Below are positions 25,997-35,502 of a stretch of DNA of 64,000 bases, one piece after another. This DNA comes from Thermohalobaculum sp963822985. Lineage in GTDB: Bacteria; Pseudomonadota; Alphaproteobacteria; Rhodobacterales; Rhodobacteraceae. The position numbers and the translations under genes are program-made. The number at the start of each line of letters is the position of its first letter. The stretch's first letter is position 1. The DNA lies in assembly GCA_963822985.1 (NCBI GenBank), contig CAWGJU010000006.1, positions 744,001 to 808,000 of the forward strand. Reading direction: 5' to 3'. The notes beneath the pieces are model-generated. The model was not told the DNA's origin. It searched no databases and saw nothing but the letters and a program-made list of their open reading frames with translations.

Positions 25997-26528
25997 TCGA
26001 ACAGCCCATCGACGGCGTCTGCTCGCGCGGCCCCTGCCCCGTCTCGGTAACCTGCAGCATGGCCTCGAGGAGCTCGCGCCGGGCGCCGGGCTTCGCCACG
26101 CGGCCGCCCTCGTCCAGCCGGCCGCGGTATTGCAGGCCAAGCTCTGCGTCGAAGCCGAAGAAGTCGGGCGTGCACTGGGCGTCATAGGCGCGCGCGACCG
26201 CCTGGCTCTCGTCGTGCAGATAGGGGAACGGAAAGCGATGCGCCTGGGCGAACTCGACCATGCGGTCGAAGCCGTCCTGCGGATGGCTTCGCGCATCGTT
26301 CGAGCAGATGGCGGCGACGCCGATCCCGTGCCGCATCAGTTCGCCGGCGTCACGGACGATCCGCTCTATGGCGCCCGTCACATACGGACAGTGATTGCAG
26401 ATGAACATGATCAGCGTGCCCTTTGGGCCGCGGAGATCGCCCAGCCGGTACGTCTTGCCCTCCGTGGCGGGCAGCGCGAAGTCCGGCGCCTTCCAGCCGA
26501 AATCGCAGGCGGGAGTGGTGGCCATCAT
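25977..26528 (-). CDS. Thioredoxin-fold (AhpC/TSA-like) protein
   Basis: Thioredoxin-like protein of 183 aa, related to the AhpC/TSA and redoxin families. It begins WKAPDFALPATEGKTYRLGDLRGPKGTLIMFICNHCPYV, with Cys-x-x-Cys as CNHC near residue 45. A cis-Pro motif AQCTPDFFGFD carries a further Cys. The active-site arrangement and length match a widespread thioredoxin-family group of unknown substrate. No signal peptide, so it is cytosolic. Convergent with the MFS gene. Confidence 0.85.
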   Translation of the reverse strand: MMATTPACDFGWKAPDFALPATEGKTYRLGDLRGPKGTLIMFICNHCPYVTGAIERIVRDAGELMRHGIGVAAICSNDARSHPQDGFDRMVEFAQAHRFPFPYLHDESQAVARAYDAQCTPDFFGFDAELGLQYRGRLDEGGRVAKPGARRELLEAMLQVTETGQGPREQTPSMGCSIKWKAA

Positions 26529-26661
26529 CTCTCTCCATGCATCGCTTCCCGAGACCTAGTGCGCAATTCCCAGCGCGGCAATGCGGCCCGAGCCGGTGGC
26601 GGGACCTGCCGAGCCAAACGGGGAACATGGCTGCGCCATTGATTCGCGCCCGCGCCTCAGT

Positions 26662-26702
26662 CTACCAAGCCCGCCTACCAAGCCCCGCCTACCAAGCCCC
26701 GC
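26662..26702 (+). repeat. Three short tandem repeats upstream of the SIS gene
   Basis: CTACCAAGC occurs at 26662, 26675 and 26689, separated by C/G-rich four- or five-base linkers (period 13-14). The last copy ends 19 bp before the start codon and just before the ribosome-binding site AGGAGGG. Confidence 0.75.
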
Positions 26703-26715
26703 GCAGGAGGGCCTG

Positions 26716-27303
26716 ATGACCAGCTTCAGCCGCCAGTTTCTGGACCATGCCGCCAGCGTCTGCGGACAGGTCGACGCCGCGCAGGTGGACCGCATCGCGA
26801 CGGGCATCGCCGCGATCCGCGATGCGGGCGGCCGCCTATTCATCCTCGGCGTCGGGGGCAGCGCCTGCAATGCCGGCCACGCCGTCAGCGACTTCCGCAA
26901 GTTCTGCGAGGTCGAGGCCTACGCGCCCACCGACAATGTCGGCGAGCTGAGCGCGCGCACCAATGACGAGGGCTGGGAGACGGTCTTCGCGGGGTGGCTG
27001 ACGGTCAGCCGCATCGGACCCAGGGATGCGGTCCTCGTCTTCTCGGTCGGCGGAGGCAATGCCGAGCGCAACGTCTCGATGAACCTCGTCCACGCCCTGC
27101 GCATCGCCAAGGAGCGCGGCGCCAGGGTCTTCGGCGTGGTCGGCCGCGACGGCGGGTTCACCGGCAGGGTCGGCGACGAGGTGCTGACCGTGCCCACGGT
27201 GGACGCGGCCCTGGTCACGCCGATCGCCGAGAGCTTCCAGGCGCTGATCTGGCATTGCCTGATCTGCCACCCGGCGCTGAAGAAGAACCCCACGAAGTGG
27301 TAG
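26716..27303 (+). CDS. SIS-domain phosphosugar isomerase, GmhA-like
   Basis: SIS (sugar isomerase) domain protein, 195 aa, of the sedoheptulose-7-phosphate isomerase/DiaA group. LFILGVGGSACNAGHAVSDFRKF is the phosphosugar-binding Ser loop. DAVLVFSVGGGNAERNVSMNLV, ERGARVFGVVGRDGGF and TVPTVDAALVTPIAESFQALIWH follow. The ribosome-binding site AGGAGGG lies five bases before ATG 26716. No other heptose genes are nearby, so the exact substrate is uncertain. Confidence 0.86.
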   Translation: MTSFSRQFLDHAASVCGQVDAAQVDRIATGIAAIRDAGGRLFILGVGGSACNAGHAVSDFRKFCEVEAYAPTDNVGELSARTNDEGWETVFAGWLTVSRIGPRDAVLVFSVGGGNAERNVSMNLVHALRIAKERGARVFGVVGRDGGFTGRVGDEVLTVPTVDAALVTPIAESFQALIWHCLICHPALKKNPTKW

Positions 27304-27373
27304 CGGCCCCGCCTGCGGCCTGCCGCGCCGGACGTCGCCATGGCCTGAGGGATGGCGGGACAATGGCGCGGCC

Positions 27374-27823
27374 ATGGATCTGAGGGCCGGGCCCAAGCTC
27401 CGGCCGTCCGAGGCGGCCGCCGCGTTGATCGTCACGGCGGATGCGCGGTATCTGATGCAGCACCGCGACGAGAAGCCCGGCATCTTCTTCCCCGGCTGGT
27501 GGGGCTGCTTCGGAGGCGCCGTCGAGCCGGGCGAGACCCCGGAGGAGGCGATCCGCCGCGAGCTGGCCGAGGAGCTCGACTGGCGGCCCGCCCGGCTGGA
27601 GAGCTTCGCCGCGCTGGGTCTCGACTTCTCCTTCGCGGGCCATGGCGTCCTGCCGCGGCATTTCTTCGTGGCCGGGCTCGAGGAGCGCCAGGTCGCGACC
27701 ATGCGGCAGGCCGAGGGGCAGGGCCTGGCGTTGATCCCGGGCGCGGAGCTTCTCGGCATGCCCCGCGTCATCCCCTATGACGCGACGGTCATCTGGCAGC
27801 ACCTGACCCGCCACCGCTACTGA
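27374..27823 (+). CDS. Nudix hydrolase
   Basis: Nudix-fold pyrophosphatase of 149 aa. The Nudix box GGAVEPGETPEEAIRRELAEEL (GX5EX7REUXEEXGU, final Gly replaced by Asp) spans about residues 46-68. It is preceded by AAALIVTADARYLMQHRDEKPGIFFPGWWGCF. The substrate is unknown. It ends ten bases before the convergent sulfotransferase-like gene. Confidence 0.88.
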   Translation: MDLRAGPKLRPSEAAAALIVTADARYLMQHRDEKPGIFFPGWWGCFGGAVEPGETPEEAIRRELAEELDWRPARLESFAALGLDFSFAGHGVLPRHFFVAGLEERQVATMRQAEGQGLALIPGAELLGMPRVIPYDATVIWQHLTRHRY

Positions 27824-27833
27824 ACGCGCCGGG

Positions 27834-28565
27834 TCAGCCGGCCGGCGACAGCTTTGCCTCGGCCAGACGCTCGTAATGCGGACGGCAGGCGTCTGCCACC
27901 GGCCGCAGCGCCGGCGGCAGCGGGCGGGCCGGGCGCGGCGCCGCGAACCCCGTCGAGCGCTCCACCGCCGCATACCAGTGCGCGGCCCAAACCCCATCGG
28001 TCGGCCGACGCCCCGGCGCCCAGGCAAGCATGGCCGGGTCGAAGGCCACCCCCAGCGCGGCGCAGAGCGCGCGCAGCATGCCCGCGGGGTCGGCCAGCAC
28101 GTCGCGCGCCTCGATCACCGGCGGGGCGCTGCCCGTCAGCGCGCGGACATGGTCGTAGAGCGCGGCCTGCCGGGCAAAGCCCAGATCCTCCGCCCGCATC
28201 CCCTCCCATTTGTCGCGGAACGAGGCGGCGACCTCCTCGGGCGGCCGGATCAGGAAGGCGTGCCGCACCGCGGCCATCCAGCCGAGCGGCGCGCCCTCCA
28301 CCATGTGCTGGCACATGTGCTTCTGGTAGACGATGGGCGCGCCTGCGCGGGTCGCGCAATCGTGCGCGACCGCGTCCCAACCGGTCGGGTGGGCGGCGAT
28401 CACCTGCGCCGCCATCGGGTGGGGCAGCCCGGTCGCGGCGAGATAGGCCGCATAGAACGGCTCGTCCATCACGACCGTGTCCGCGCGGCTGTCCCAGGCG
28501 CGCATCATCGCCGTCGAGATGTTGCGCGGCCCCGACCACATGGCGATCCGGACGGTCTGCGGCAC
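27834..28565 (-). CDS. Sulfotransferase-like P-loop protein
   Basis: 243-aa protein with an N-terminal MWSGPRNISTAMMRAWDSRADTVVMDEPFYAAYL, characteristic of a sulfotransferase-like family often annotated with branched-chain aminotransferases. AFLIRPPEEVAASF is a plausible 3'-phosphate-binding segment. It lacks the PKSGNTWTR loop of the two sulfotransferases at 17-19 kb, so it is a distinct family. Function unknown. Confidence 0.75.
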   Translation of the reverse strand: MPQTVRIAMWSGPRNISTAMMRAWDSRADTVVMDEPFYAAYLAATGLPHPMAAQVIAAHPTGWDAVAHDCATRAGAPIVYQKHMCQHMVEGAPLGWMAAVRHAFLIRPPEEVAASFRDKWEGMRAEDLGFARQAALYDHVRALTGSAPPVIEARDVLADPAGMLRALCAALGVAFDPAMLAWAPGRRPTDGVWAAHWYAAVERSTGFAAPRPARPLPPALRPVADACRPHYERLAEAKLSPAG

Positions 28566-28697
28566 GGCGGCTTCCTTCCTGCTTGACGCAAACAGCGCAA
28601 CGGACTCGGCCGATCGCTGTCAAGCCGGCCACAGCGGACGGCCTTGCCGGGTCCTTGTCGGGCGGCGCGGGTTGTTGCGGTGCCGGACCGATGCTAC

Positions 28698-29426
28698 ATG
28701 CCCGCGACCATGACGGACATCGCAGACGCCAGATTGACCCATCCCCGGCAAGAGCGGCTCGACAGCTGGCGCCGCCCGTTGGCCAGCACCTGGGACCGCC
28801 TGCGCGCCTGGTCGAACATGATCTTCGTGGACCACGGATTTTTCCGAATGGTCTACCTCAACCTGCACCGGATCTCGGACCGGGCCTGGCGATCTGCCCA
28901 GCCGACACCCTATCAGATCAAGCGCTTGGCGCGCCAGGGACTGCGCAGCGTCGTCTCGCTGCGGGGCGGGCAGAGCTTCGGCTCGCTGCCGCTCGAGATC
29001 GAGGCCTGCAATGCCGCCGGGGTGCACTTCGAGACCTTTGTCATGCGCTCGCGCGCCATTCCTACGGCAGCCGAGATCCGGGCCATGAAGGCGCTGTTCG
29101 ACCGGCTGGAATACCCGGTGCTGTTCCATTGCAAATCGGGTGCCGACCGGGCGGGCATGATGGCGGCGCTCTATCTCGTGCTGCACGAGGGGCTTTCGGT
29201 GGCCGAGGCGCGCCGCCAACTGCACCTGCGCTTCGGCCATGTGCGGCACGGCAAGACGGGCGTGCTCGGCGCCTTCTTCGACGCCTACGAACGCGACCAA
29301 CCGGACGGGGCGATGCCGCTGATGGAGTGGGTCGAGACGCGCTATGATCCGCAGGCCATCACCGAGGCCTTCCAGCCGCTGCGCGTCGGGCTCTTCGTCA
29401 CGGACAAGCTGCTCCGGCGCGAATAG
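28698..29426 (+). CDS. Dual-specificity/tyrosine phosphatase-like protein
   Basis: Cys-based protein phosphatase, about 242 aa. The P-loop HCKSGADRAG (HCX5R) is near residue 150. The upstream segment YRSAQP-like AWRSAQPTPYQIKRLARQGLRSVVSLRG resembles the DSP-like/Siw14 group. Asp in VMRSRAIPTAAEI may be missing as general acid. ATG 28698 and ATG 28710 are both possible starts. Similar proteins lie beside LPS or envelope genes in many alphaproteobacteria; no function is proven. Confidence 0.83.
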   Translation: MPATMTDIADARLTHPRQERLDSWRRPLASTWDRLRAWSNMIFVDHGFFRMVYLNLHRISDRAWRSAQPTPYQIKRLARQGLRSVVSLRGGQSFGSLPLEIEACNAAGVHFETFVMRSRAIPTAAEIRAMKALFDRLEYPVLFHCKSGADRAGMMAALYLVLHEGLSVAEARRQLHLRFGHVRHGKTGVLGAFFDAYERDQPDGAMPLMEWVETRYDPQAITEAFQPLRVGLFVTDKLLRRE

Positions 29427-29481
29427 CGTTGACTTCCGGCTAACTCGGCTGGCGCAAGGATCGATTGGTTGTGGGCAATCC

Positions 29482-29496
29482 ATCACGGAACGTGAT
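29482..29496. promoter_or_regulatory. Perfect inverted repeat upstream of the aminotransferase
   Basis: ATCACG-GAA-CGTGAT, 6-bp arms with a 3-bp spacer, 85 bp before the start codon of the class V aminotransferase. The position suits an operator; the regulator is unknown. Confidence 0.4.
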
Positions 29497-29580
29497 ATCA
29501 CCGATCAGCAATTTCGGCGTGGACGCGGGCCCTGGGCCATCTAGCCTGCCAAGCTTGCGCGAATCTGCAGAGGCGACCTC

Positions 29581-30816
29581 ATGAATCTCAACCGCGGCCG
29601 TGCCCTGACGTCGATGCCGGGCCCTTCGGTGATCCCCGACCGGGTGCTCGCCGCGATGCATGTCGCGATGCCCAACATCTACGAGGGCGCGCTGGTCGAG
29701 AAATCGAGCGGCGTCTTCGCCGACCTGCCCAAGGTCGCGCGCACGGCCGGCCGCGCCTTCATGGCCATCGCCAACGGCCACGGCGCCTGGGAGATGGCGT
29801 TGACGAACACGCTGCGGCGCGGCGACAAGGTGCTGGTGCTCGAATCCGGCCGCTTCGCGCTGGGCTGGGGCGAGCAGGCGCGCGTGCTCGGCTGCGAGGT
29901 CGAGGTGCTGCGGGCCAAGCCGCGCGGGCCCGTCGACCCGGCGGCGGTGGAGGCACGGCTGCGCGCCGACAAGGACCACGCGATCCGCGCCGTGCTGGTC
30001 GTGCAGATCGACACCGCCTCGGGCGTCTGGAACGACATCGCCGCCATCCGGCGGGCGATCGACGCGGCCGGCCACCCGGCGCTCTACATGGTCGACACGA
30101 TCGCCTCGCTGGGCTGCGTGCCCTACGAGATGGATGCGTGGGGCGTCGACGTCACGGTCGGCGGCAGCCAGAAGGGGCTGATGGTGCCGCCGGGCCTGGG
30201 CCTCGTCTGGGCCAACGACAAGGCGCTGGCGGCGCATGAGACGGCCGAGCTGCGCACCCCCTATTGGGATTGGACGGCGCGGATGGCCGAGGGCGCGCAT
30301 TATGTGCGCTATTGCGGCACGGCGCCGATCCAGCACATCCACGCCATGCGCGAGGCGCTGGACATGATCTTCGAGGAGGGGCTCGAGGCGATCTGGGCGC
30401 GCCACGCCGTCTTCGCCCGCGCCGTGCGCGCCGCCATCGAGGCCTGGTCGGTCGAGGGCGGGCTCGAGTTCAACGTCACCGATCCGGCGCACCGCTCGGA
30501 CGCGGTGACGACGGTGCTGACCGGCCGCATCCACGGCGAGACGCTGCGCCGGATCTGCGAGGAGCGGTCAGGCCTGACGCTGGGCGTGGGACTCGGCGAG
30601 TTCGCCGACCGCGCCTTCCGCATCGGCCATATGGGCCATCTGAACCCGCCCATGGTGCTCGGCACCCTCGGCACGATCGAGGCCGGACTGCACGCCATGG
30701 GCGCCCGGATCGGCGGCTCGGGCGTCGCCGCCGCGGCTCAGGTCATCGGCGAGGCGCTGGCCGACCGCGCCGAGGCGCCCCGCGCGGCGCCGGCCCTGGC
30801 GGCGACCGGCTCCTGA
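29581..30816 (+). CDS. Class V aminotransferase (serine/alanine-glyoxylate type)
   Basis: PLP enzyme of the alanine- or serine-glyoxylate aminotransferase family, 411 aa. PGPSVIPDRVLAAM at the start, FMAIANGHGAWEMALTNTLRRGDKVLVLESG, then VDTIASLGCVPYEMDAWGVDVTVGGSQKGLMVPPGLG with the PLP Lys in GGSQKG near residue 198. It would transfer an amino group to glyoxylate, making glycine, in photorespiratory-type, serine-cycle or purine-related glyoxylate metabolism. The gene stands alone. Confidence 0.9.
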   Translation: MNLNRGRALTSMPGPSVIPDRVLAAMHVAMPNIYEGALVEKSSGVFADLPKVARTAGRAFMAIANGHGAWEMALTNTLRRGDKVLVLESGRFALGWGEQARVLGCEVEVLRAKPRGPVDPAAVEARLRADKDHAIRAVLVVQIDTASGVWNDIAAIRRAIDAAGHPALYMVDTIASLGCVPYEMDAWGVDVTVGGSQKGLMVPPGLGLVWANDKALAAHETAELRTPYWDWTARMAEGAHYVRYCGTAPIQHIHAMREALDMIFEEGLEAIWARHAVFARAVRAAIEAWSVEGGLEFNVTDPAHRSDAVTTVLTGRIHGETLRRICEERSGLTLGVGLGEFADRAFRIGHMGHLNPPMVLGTLGTIEAGLHAMGARIGGSGVAAAAQVIGEALADRAEAPRAAPALAATGS

Positions 30817-30858
30817 GGCCCTGGGACCGCGCTCCGACGGCCGCCGCCGACCTCGCCA

Positions 30859-31615
30859 TCACTCCTTGATGCCCGCCTCCATCCGCTGCAGCACGTTCTG
30901 CGCCGCGAGGCCCAGCTTGCCGCCCCGGTCGAGGCTGATGGCGCGGAGCAAGGCGTCGCGCGCGTCCTCGCGGTCTCCGAGCCGCGCCGAGACGCGCCCC
31001 CGCTCGAGCCAGGCGCTCGCGGAGTCGGGCGCGAGCTCGGTCGCGTGCTGCGAATTGTCGCGCGCTGCCACGAGGTCGCCCAGCCGGCGCTCTGCCGCCG
31101 AGCGCAGCACGAGGAGGCGCCCGGTCGGCCCGCCGTTCGCCATCGCTGCATCGAGTTCCGTCACGGCGCCGGACGCGTCGCCGTCAGCGAGCCGGAGAGC
31201 GGCGCTGAGCGCCATCGCGTCCTGGTCGCCCGGGGCGAGCGACAGGGCCTGATTGGCCGACGGCCCGCGCGGTCACGCCATCGCCCTCGTCGAGCAGCAT
31301 CTCGCCCGCCTGCACCAGCACGTCGGCGCGCGCCTGCGGCGTCAGCTCGGGGTCCTCGGCGGCGATGTCCAGCAACTCGTCGATTGCCGCGGACGTCGCG
31401 CCCGTGGCGATCAGGGCGAGCGCGTGGCAGTGCCGGGCCGCGGCGCCGCCGCCGATATCGGCCCAGGCCGCCGCGTCGCGCTCGGCGCGCTCGGCGTCGC
31501 CTGCGATCAGGCCGACGCAGGCATCGTAATCCTCGACCGCGGCGGCCCGTCCCGCCATGCCGACCGTTGCCAGCGCCGCCACGACCAATCCCGGCGCCAA
31601 ACCCGCTGCTCGCAT
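30859..31615 (-). CDS. Secreted TPR-repeat protein (one-base insertion)
   Basis: About 251 aa after correction. The start frame has a signal peptide (APGLVVAALATVGMAGRAAA) and VEDYDACVGLIAGDAERAERDAAAWADIGGGAAARHCHALALIATG. The frame breaks near 31260. The other frame continues ANQALSLAPGDQDAMALSAALRLADGDASGAVTELDAA and two or three further TPR-like helix pairs to 30859. It probably acts as a periplasmic scaffold; no enzyme motif is visible. Convergent with the aminotransferase. Confidence 0.78.
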
Positions 31616-31672
31616 TCTCTCGTTCCTGCCCTAATCTCCGCCACCGTCTATCGCGCTCAGGGGGGCTTGCCC

Positions 31673-32592
31673 ATGTCGAACGTGCTGCTCAGTTTCGGCC
31701 ACGGCTATTCGGCGCAGGCGCTGGCCGCCCGCCTGCTGGCGGAAGGCTGGCAGGTCATCGGCACGACGCGCTCGGCTGAGAAAGCCGAGGCGATCCGCGC
31801 GGCCGGCGCCGAGGCCGTGCTTTGGCCGCCCGCCGATCCGGGCGCGCTGGTCGACCGCGCGACGCATCTCCTTGCATCGGCCGCGCCAGATGCTGAGGGC
31901 GACCCGGTGCTGCGCCAATGCGGCGCGGCAATCGGGGCGGCGGCGCCGCGCATCGCCTGGGCGGGGTACCTGTCGACGACGGCCGTTTATGGCGATCGGG
32001 GCGGGGCCGAGGTCGACGAGGGATCGGAGTGCCGCCCCTCGAGCGAGCGCGGGCGCTGGCGTCTCGCCGCCGAACAGGCCTGGGCGGCAACGGGCCTGCC
32101 GCTGCACGTGTTCCGCCTTGCCGGCATCTACGGGCCTGGCCGCGGGCCCTTCGAGAAGCTGCGCGCCGGCCGCGGCGCAGCGCGTTGTGAAGCCCGGCCA
32201 GGTGTTCAGCCGCATCCATGTCGAGGACATCGCCGAGGTGCTGGCCGCCTCGATCGCCCGGCCGGCGCCGCGGCCCCATCCCGCGATCTACAATGTCTGC
32301 GACGACGAGGCGGCGCCGCCCGAGGACGTGATCGCCCATGCCGCGCGGCTCATCGGCCTGCCCGTGCCGCCGGCGGTGTCGTTCGAGGAGGCCGAGCTGT
32401 CGCCGATGGCGCGCAGCTTCTACGCCGAATCGAAGCGCGTCTCGAACCGGCGGATCCGCAAGGAGCTGGAGCGTGCGCCTGCGCTACCCGACCTATCGAG
32501 AGGGGCTCGCCGGTATCCTTGAGGCCGAAGGCAATGCCGCCACACCCGGTCCCCCGACCCGTCTCCGACGCGGAGAGGGGGGCGGCGGCTGA
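31673..32592 (+). CDS. NAD-dependent epimerase/dehydratase-like protein (two insertions)
   Basis: Atypical SDR of the YeeZ type, about 305 aa corrected. It begins MSNVLLSFGHGYSAQALAARLLAEGWQVIGTTRS (GxGYxG-like Rossmann loop). WAGYLSTTAVYGDRGGAEVDE and FRLAGIYGPGRGPFEKL match the family. Frame changes near 32170-32180 (extra C) and 32465-32470 (extra A) separate VVKPGQVFSRIHVEDIAEVL and YNVCDDEAAPPEDVI from the C-terminus VRLRYPTYREGLAGILEAE. The function is probably sugar-nucleotide or related oxidoreduction. Confidence 0.82.
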
Positions 32593-32654
32593 GGCGCAGG
32601 CCTGCCCTCCGCTTCGGCGGAGGCCGAGGGGACGTTCCCGTCAAGGCGCAGGCC

Positions 32655-33509
32655 TCAGCCGGCGTAGTCGACGCGCGCGTCTCCCGCCTGCATTCCGGGC
32701 CCCGCCCGGTCGAGACGCAGCTCGGCCAGGCCCCTGCCGCCGGCGACGGTGAAGAGCGTGCCCGCCGGCTTGCCGTCCGCCGTCACCGGCGTGCCGGGCG
32801 CGGCGCTGCCCTCGACGGCGACCTGCACCAGCCCGCGGCGCAGCGAGGCTTTGTGCTTCATGCGGGCCGTCACCTCCTGGCCGACATAGCAGCCCTTGCG
32901 GAAGTCGACGCCGTGCAGGCGCTCGAACCCCGCCTCGAGGATGAAGCTCTCCTCGGGGACCAGCTCGACCCCCGTCTCGGGCACGAGAAGCATCACCCGC
33001 AACGCGTCGTAATCCTGCCGACCGGAGGGCGCGGCCCCCGTATCGGCCAGCGCGATGTCGGGTTTTTCGGCGTAGAGGCGCCAGCCGAGCCCGCCCGCGC
33101 GCGGGTCGGGCACGGCGATCCCGTGGTTCGGCGCCCAGTTCGGCGCCTCCGGATGCCCGCCCGGGGTCTTGCCCGAGGCGTCGCGCTCGGGCCAGACCAG
33201 CGCGACGCCGAGCGCGCTCTCGCCCTCGACCTTGGCATCGCGCCGCAGGCAGTACATCCTCAGCCGCTGCGCGAGCGCCTGCGCGCGGTCGCGCGCCACG
33301 TCGATCAGCACGGCGCCCGCCTCCTCCCCTTCCAGCAGAAAGAAGTCGAAGAGGTACTTGCCCTGCGGCGTCAGCAGGGCGGCATAGACGGCCCGGCCGG
33401 GCCCCAGCCGCGCGACGTCGTTGGTCACGACGCCCTGCAGGACGTCGCGCGCGGCGCCGCCCGTCATGCGCAGCACCGCCCGGTTCTCGTCGACAAATCC
33501 GCGATACAT
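32655..33509 (-). CDS. ygfZ: Folate-binding protein YgfZ (Fe-S cluster repair)
   Basis: Tetrahydrofolate-binding protein of the YgfZ/GcvT-like family that supports Fe-S enzyme assembly, 284 aa. The diagnostic motif KGCYVGQEVTARMKHKA is near residue 210. VLQGVVTNDV and LLTPQGKYLFDFFLLE match the N-terminal domain. ATG 33509 (MYRGFVDEN) is preferred over an upstream in-frame ATG at 33566 because family members start close to the RxxxxxxG segment. Confidence 0.9.
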   Translation of the reverse strand: MYRGFVDENRAVLRMTGGAARDVLQGVVTNDVARLGPGRAVYAALLTPQGKYLFDFFLLEGEEAGAVLIDVARDRAQALAQRLRMYCLRRDAKVEGESALGVALVWPERDASGKTPGGHPEAPNWAPNHGIAVPDPRAGGLGWRLYAEKPDIALADTGAAPSGRQDYDALRVMLLVPETGVELVPEESFILEAGFERLHGVDFRKGCYVGQEVTARMKHKASLRRGLVQVAVEGSAAPGTPVTADGKPAGTLFTVAGGRGLAELRLDRAGPGMQAGDARVDYAG

Positions 33510-33605
33510 CCGCAAGCTCCGTCGTCCCTCGCCCGCCCGATATAGAGGTGGCCGCGCCGGTGCCAAAGGATATAACGCCCGGCAACGCCGGTCCCGAGGC
33601 CTCTC

Positions 33606-34823
33606 ATGCTACCCGATGCCAGCGCCCGTGCCGAGGGACGGGCGCCCCTGCCCTTTCTGATCTTCCTGGCGATGATGACCTCGGTCGTCGCGCTGACGAT
33701 CGACGCCATCCTGCCGGCGCTCGACTCGATCTCGGCGGATCTGGGCTTCGCCGACGCCACCGACCGGCAGCTGCTCGTGCTCGCCGTCTTCGCCGGCATG
33801 GGGCTGGGCCAGCCGGTCTTCGGCCCGCTCTCGGACGCGATCGGCCGGCGCCCCGCCGCCATAATCGGCTGGGCGCTCTATGCCGTCGGCACCGTCGTCG
33901 CGATGCAGGCCGGCGACCTCTGGTGGATCGTCGCCGGCCGCGTGCTGCAGGGGATCGGCGCCGCCGGGCCGCGCGTGGTCGCCACCGCGATCGTGCGCGA
34001 CCTCTATGGCGGCCGGGCGATGGCGCGCATCGTCTCGCTGATCATGACGGTCTTCATGCTGGTGCCGATGTTCGCGCCGCTGATCGGCCAGGGGCTCGAG
34101 GCGCTGGCCGGATGGCGGGCGATCTTCGGCCTCTATCTCGCCATGGCGTTCGTCTGCGCGGGCTGGCACCTCTCGCTGCCCGAGACGCTGCCGCTCGCCG
34201 CACGCCGGCCGCTGCAGCTCGTTCCCGGTGGCGCGCGCTTTCGCCGAGGTGCTGACGACGCCCAGCACCATGCTCTACACCGCCGGCGCCGGCATGATCT
34301 TCGCCGCCTTCGCCGCCTTCCTGGCCTCGGCCCAGCAGGTCTACGAGGAGATCTTCGGGCTCGGGGCCCTGTTTCCGGTGGTCTTCGCGCTGATGGCGCT
34401 GGTCTTCGCGCTTGCCCAGTTCACCAACAGCCGGCTGGTGATGACGCTCGGCATGCGCTCGCTGTGCCGGATCGCCGCCGCGATGGTGGTGACGGCCGGC
34501 CTGGCGGCGATCGCGGCTGAATGCCTGGCTGACCGGCCCGATGCCGCTCTGGCTGTTCCTGTTGCTGCTGAGCCCGATCTTCGTCGGCGCGGCGCTGCTG
34601 TTCTCCAACCTGACGGCCCTGGCGCTCGAGCCGCTCGGCCACATCGCCGGCACCGCCTCGGCCGTCGTCATGTCGATCTCGACGCTCGGCCGCCGTGCCG
34701 TTCGGCCGGCTGGTGGCCGAGCAGGTGCAGGGCACGCCCATGCCGCTTTTCGCCGGCTTCGCCGGCTTCGGCGTGCTGACCTTGCTGGCGGTGCTGGCTG
34801 CCGATCGGGCGCGCCGGGCGTGA
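33606..34823 (+). CDS. Bcr/CflA-type multidrug efflux MFS (three insertions)
   Basis: Drug:proton antiporter of the Bcr/CflA subfamily, about 404 aa when corrected. LTIDAILPALDSISADLG in helix 1 (family TDMYLPALP-like), QPVFGPLSDAIGRRPAAIIG, RVLQGIGAAGPRVVATAIVRDLYGG (motif C region), PLIGQGLEALAGWRAIF. Frame changes near 34228, 34530 and 34690 are each consistent with one extra base. The C-terminal helices LFLLLLSPIFVGAALLFSNLTALALEPLGHIAGTASAV and PLFAGFAGFGVLTLLAVLA complete the fold. It overlaps the next gene's GTG start by four bases. Confidence 0.84.
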
Positions 34824-35502
34824 GGGCGCCCGTCTCGGTCGTCATCCCGACGCTGGACGCGGCCGGCCGGATCGGCCCCTGCCTCGGTGCGCTGGGCGAG
34901 GGGGTCGCCGGGTTGATTCGCGAGGTCATTCTCGCCGATGGCGGCTCGGCTGACGCGATCGCCGAGGTCGCCGATGCGACCGGCGCGCGGCTGGTCCGCG
35001 GCCCACGCGGCCGGGGCACGCAGCTCGCCGCCGGCGCGCGCGCCGCATCGCGGGCCGTGGCTTCTGTTCCTGCATGCCGACACGGTGCTGGCGCCCGGCT
35101 GGGCCGGGGCCGCCCGCCGGCACATCGAGGGCGGGCCCGAGCGCGCCGGCTATTTCCGGCTCGCCTTCGATTCGCCCCACCCGATGGCGCGGCGTGACCG
35201 CCTGCTGGGCCAACCTGCGCGCGCGCGCTTTCGCCTGCCCTATGGCGACCAGGGGCTGCTGATCGCACGCGCGCTCTACGACCGCATCGGCGGCTATCCC
35301 GAGATCCCGCTGATGGAGGACGTGGCGATCGCCCGCCGGCTCGGCCGCCGCCTGGTGCCGCTCGATGCGCGTGGCCGTCACCTCGGCCGAGCGCTATGCG
35401 CGCCAGGGCTGGGTCCGGCGCGGCGCCCGCAACCTTTCGACGCTGGCGCTCTGGTTCGCCGGCGTCAGCCCCGAGCGCCTCGCCGAGCGCTATCGCCGCT
35501 GA
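34820..35502 (+). CDS. TIGR04283-type glycosyltransferase (family 2; insertions)
   Basis: GT-A glycosyltransferase, about 226 aa corrected. A GTG start overlaps the MFS stop. VSVVIPTLDAAGRIGPCLGAL and EVILADGGSADAIAEVADATGARLV carry the nucleotide-sugar fold. After a break near 35050 come PWLLFLHADTVLAPGW (HADT, DxD-equivalent), PYGDQGLLIARALYDRIGGYPEIPLMEDVAIARRLGRRL and, after one extra G near 35375, SAERYARQGWVRRGARNLSTL. Always paired with a DUF2064 protein in this family; here the two overlap by one base. Confidence 0.84.
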
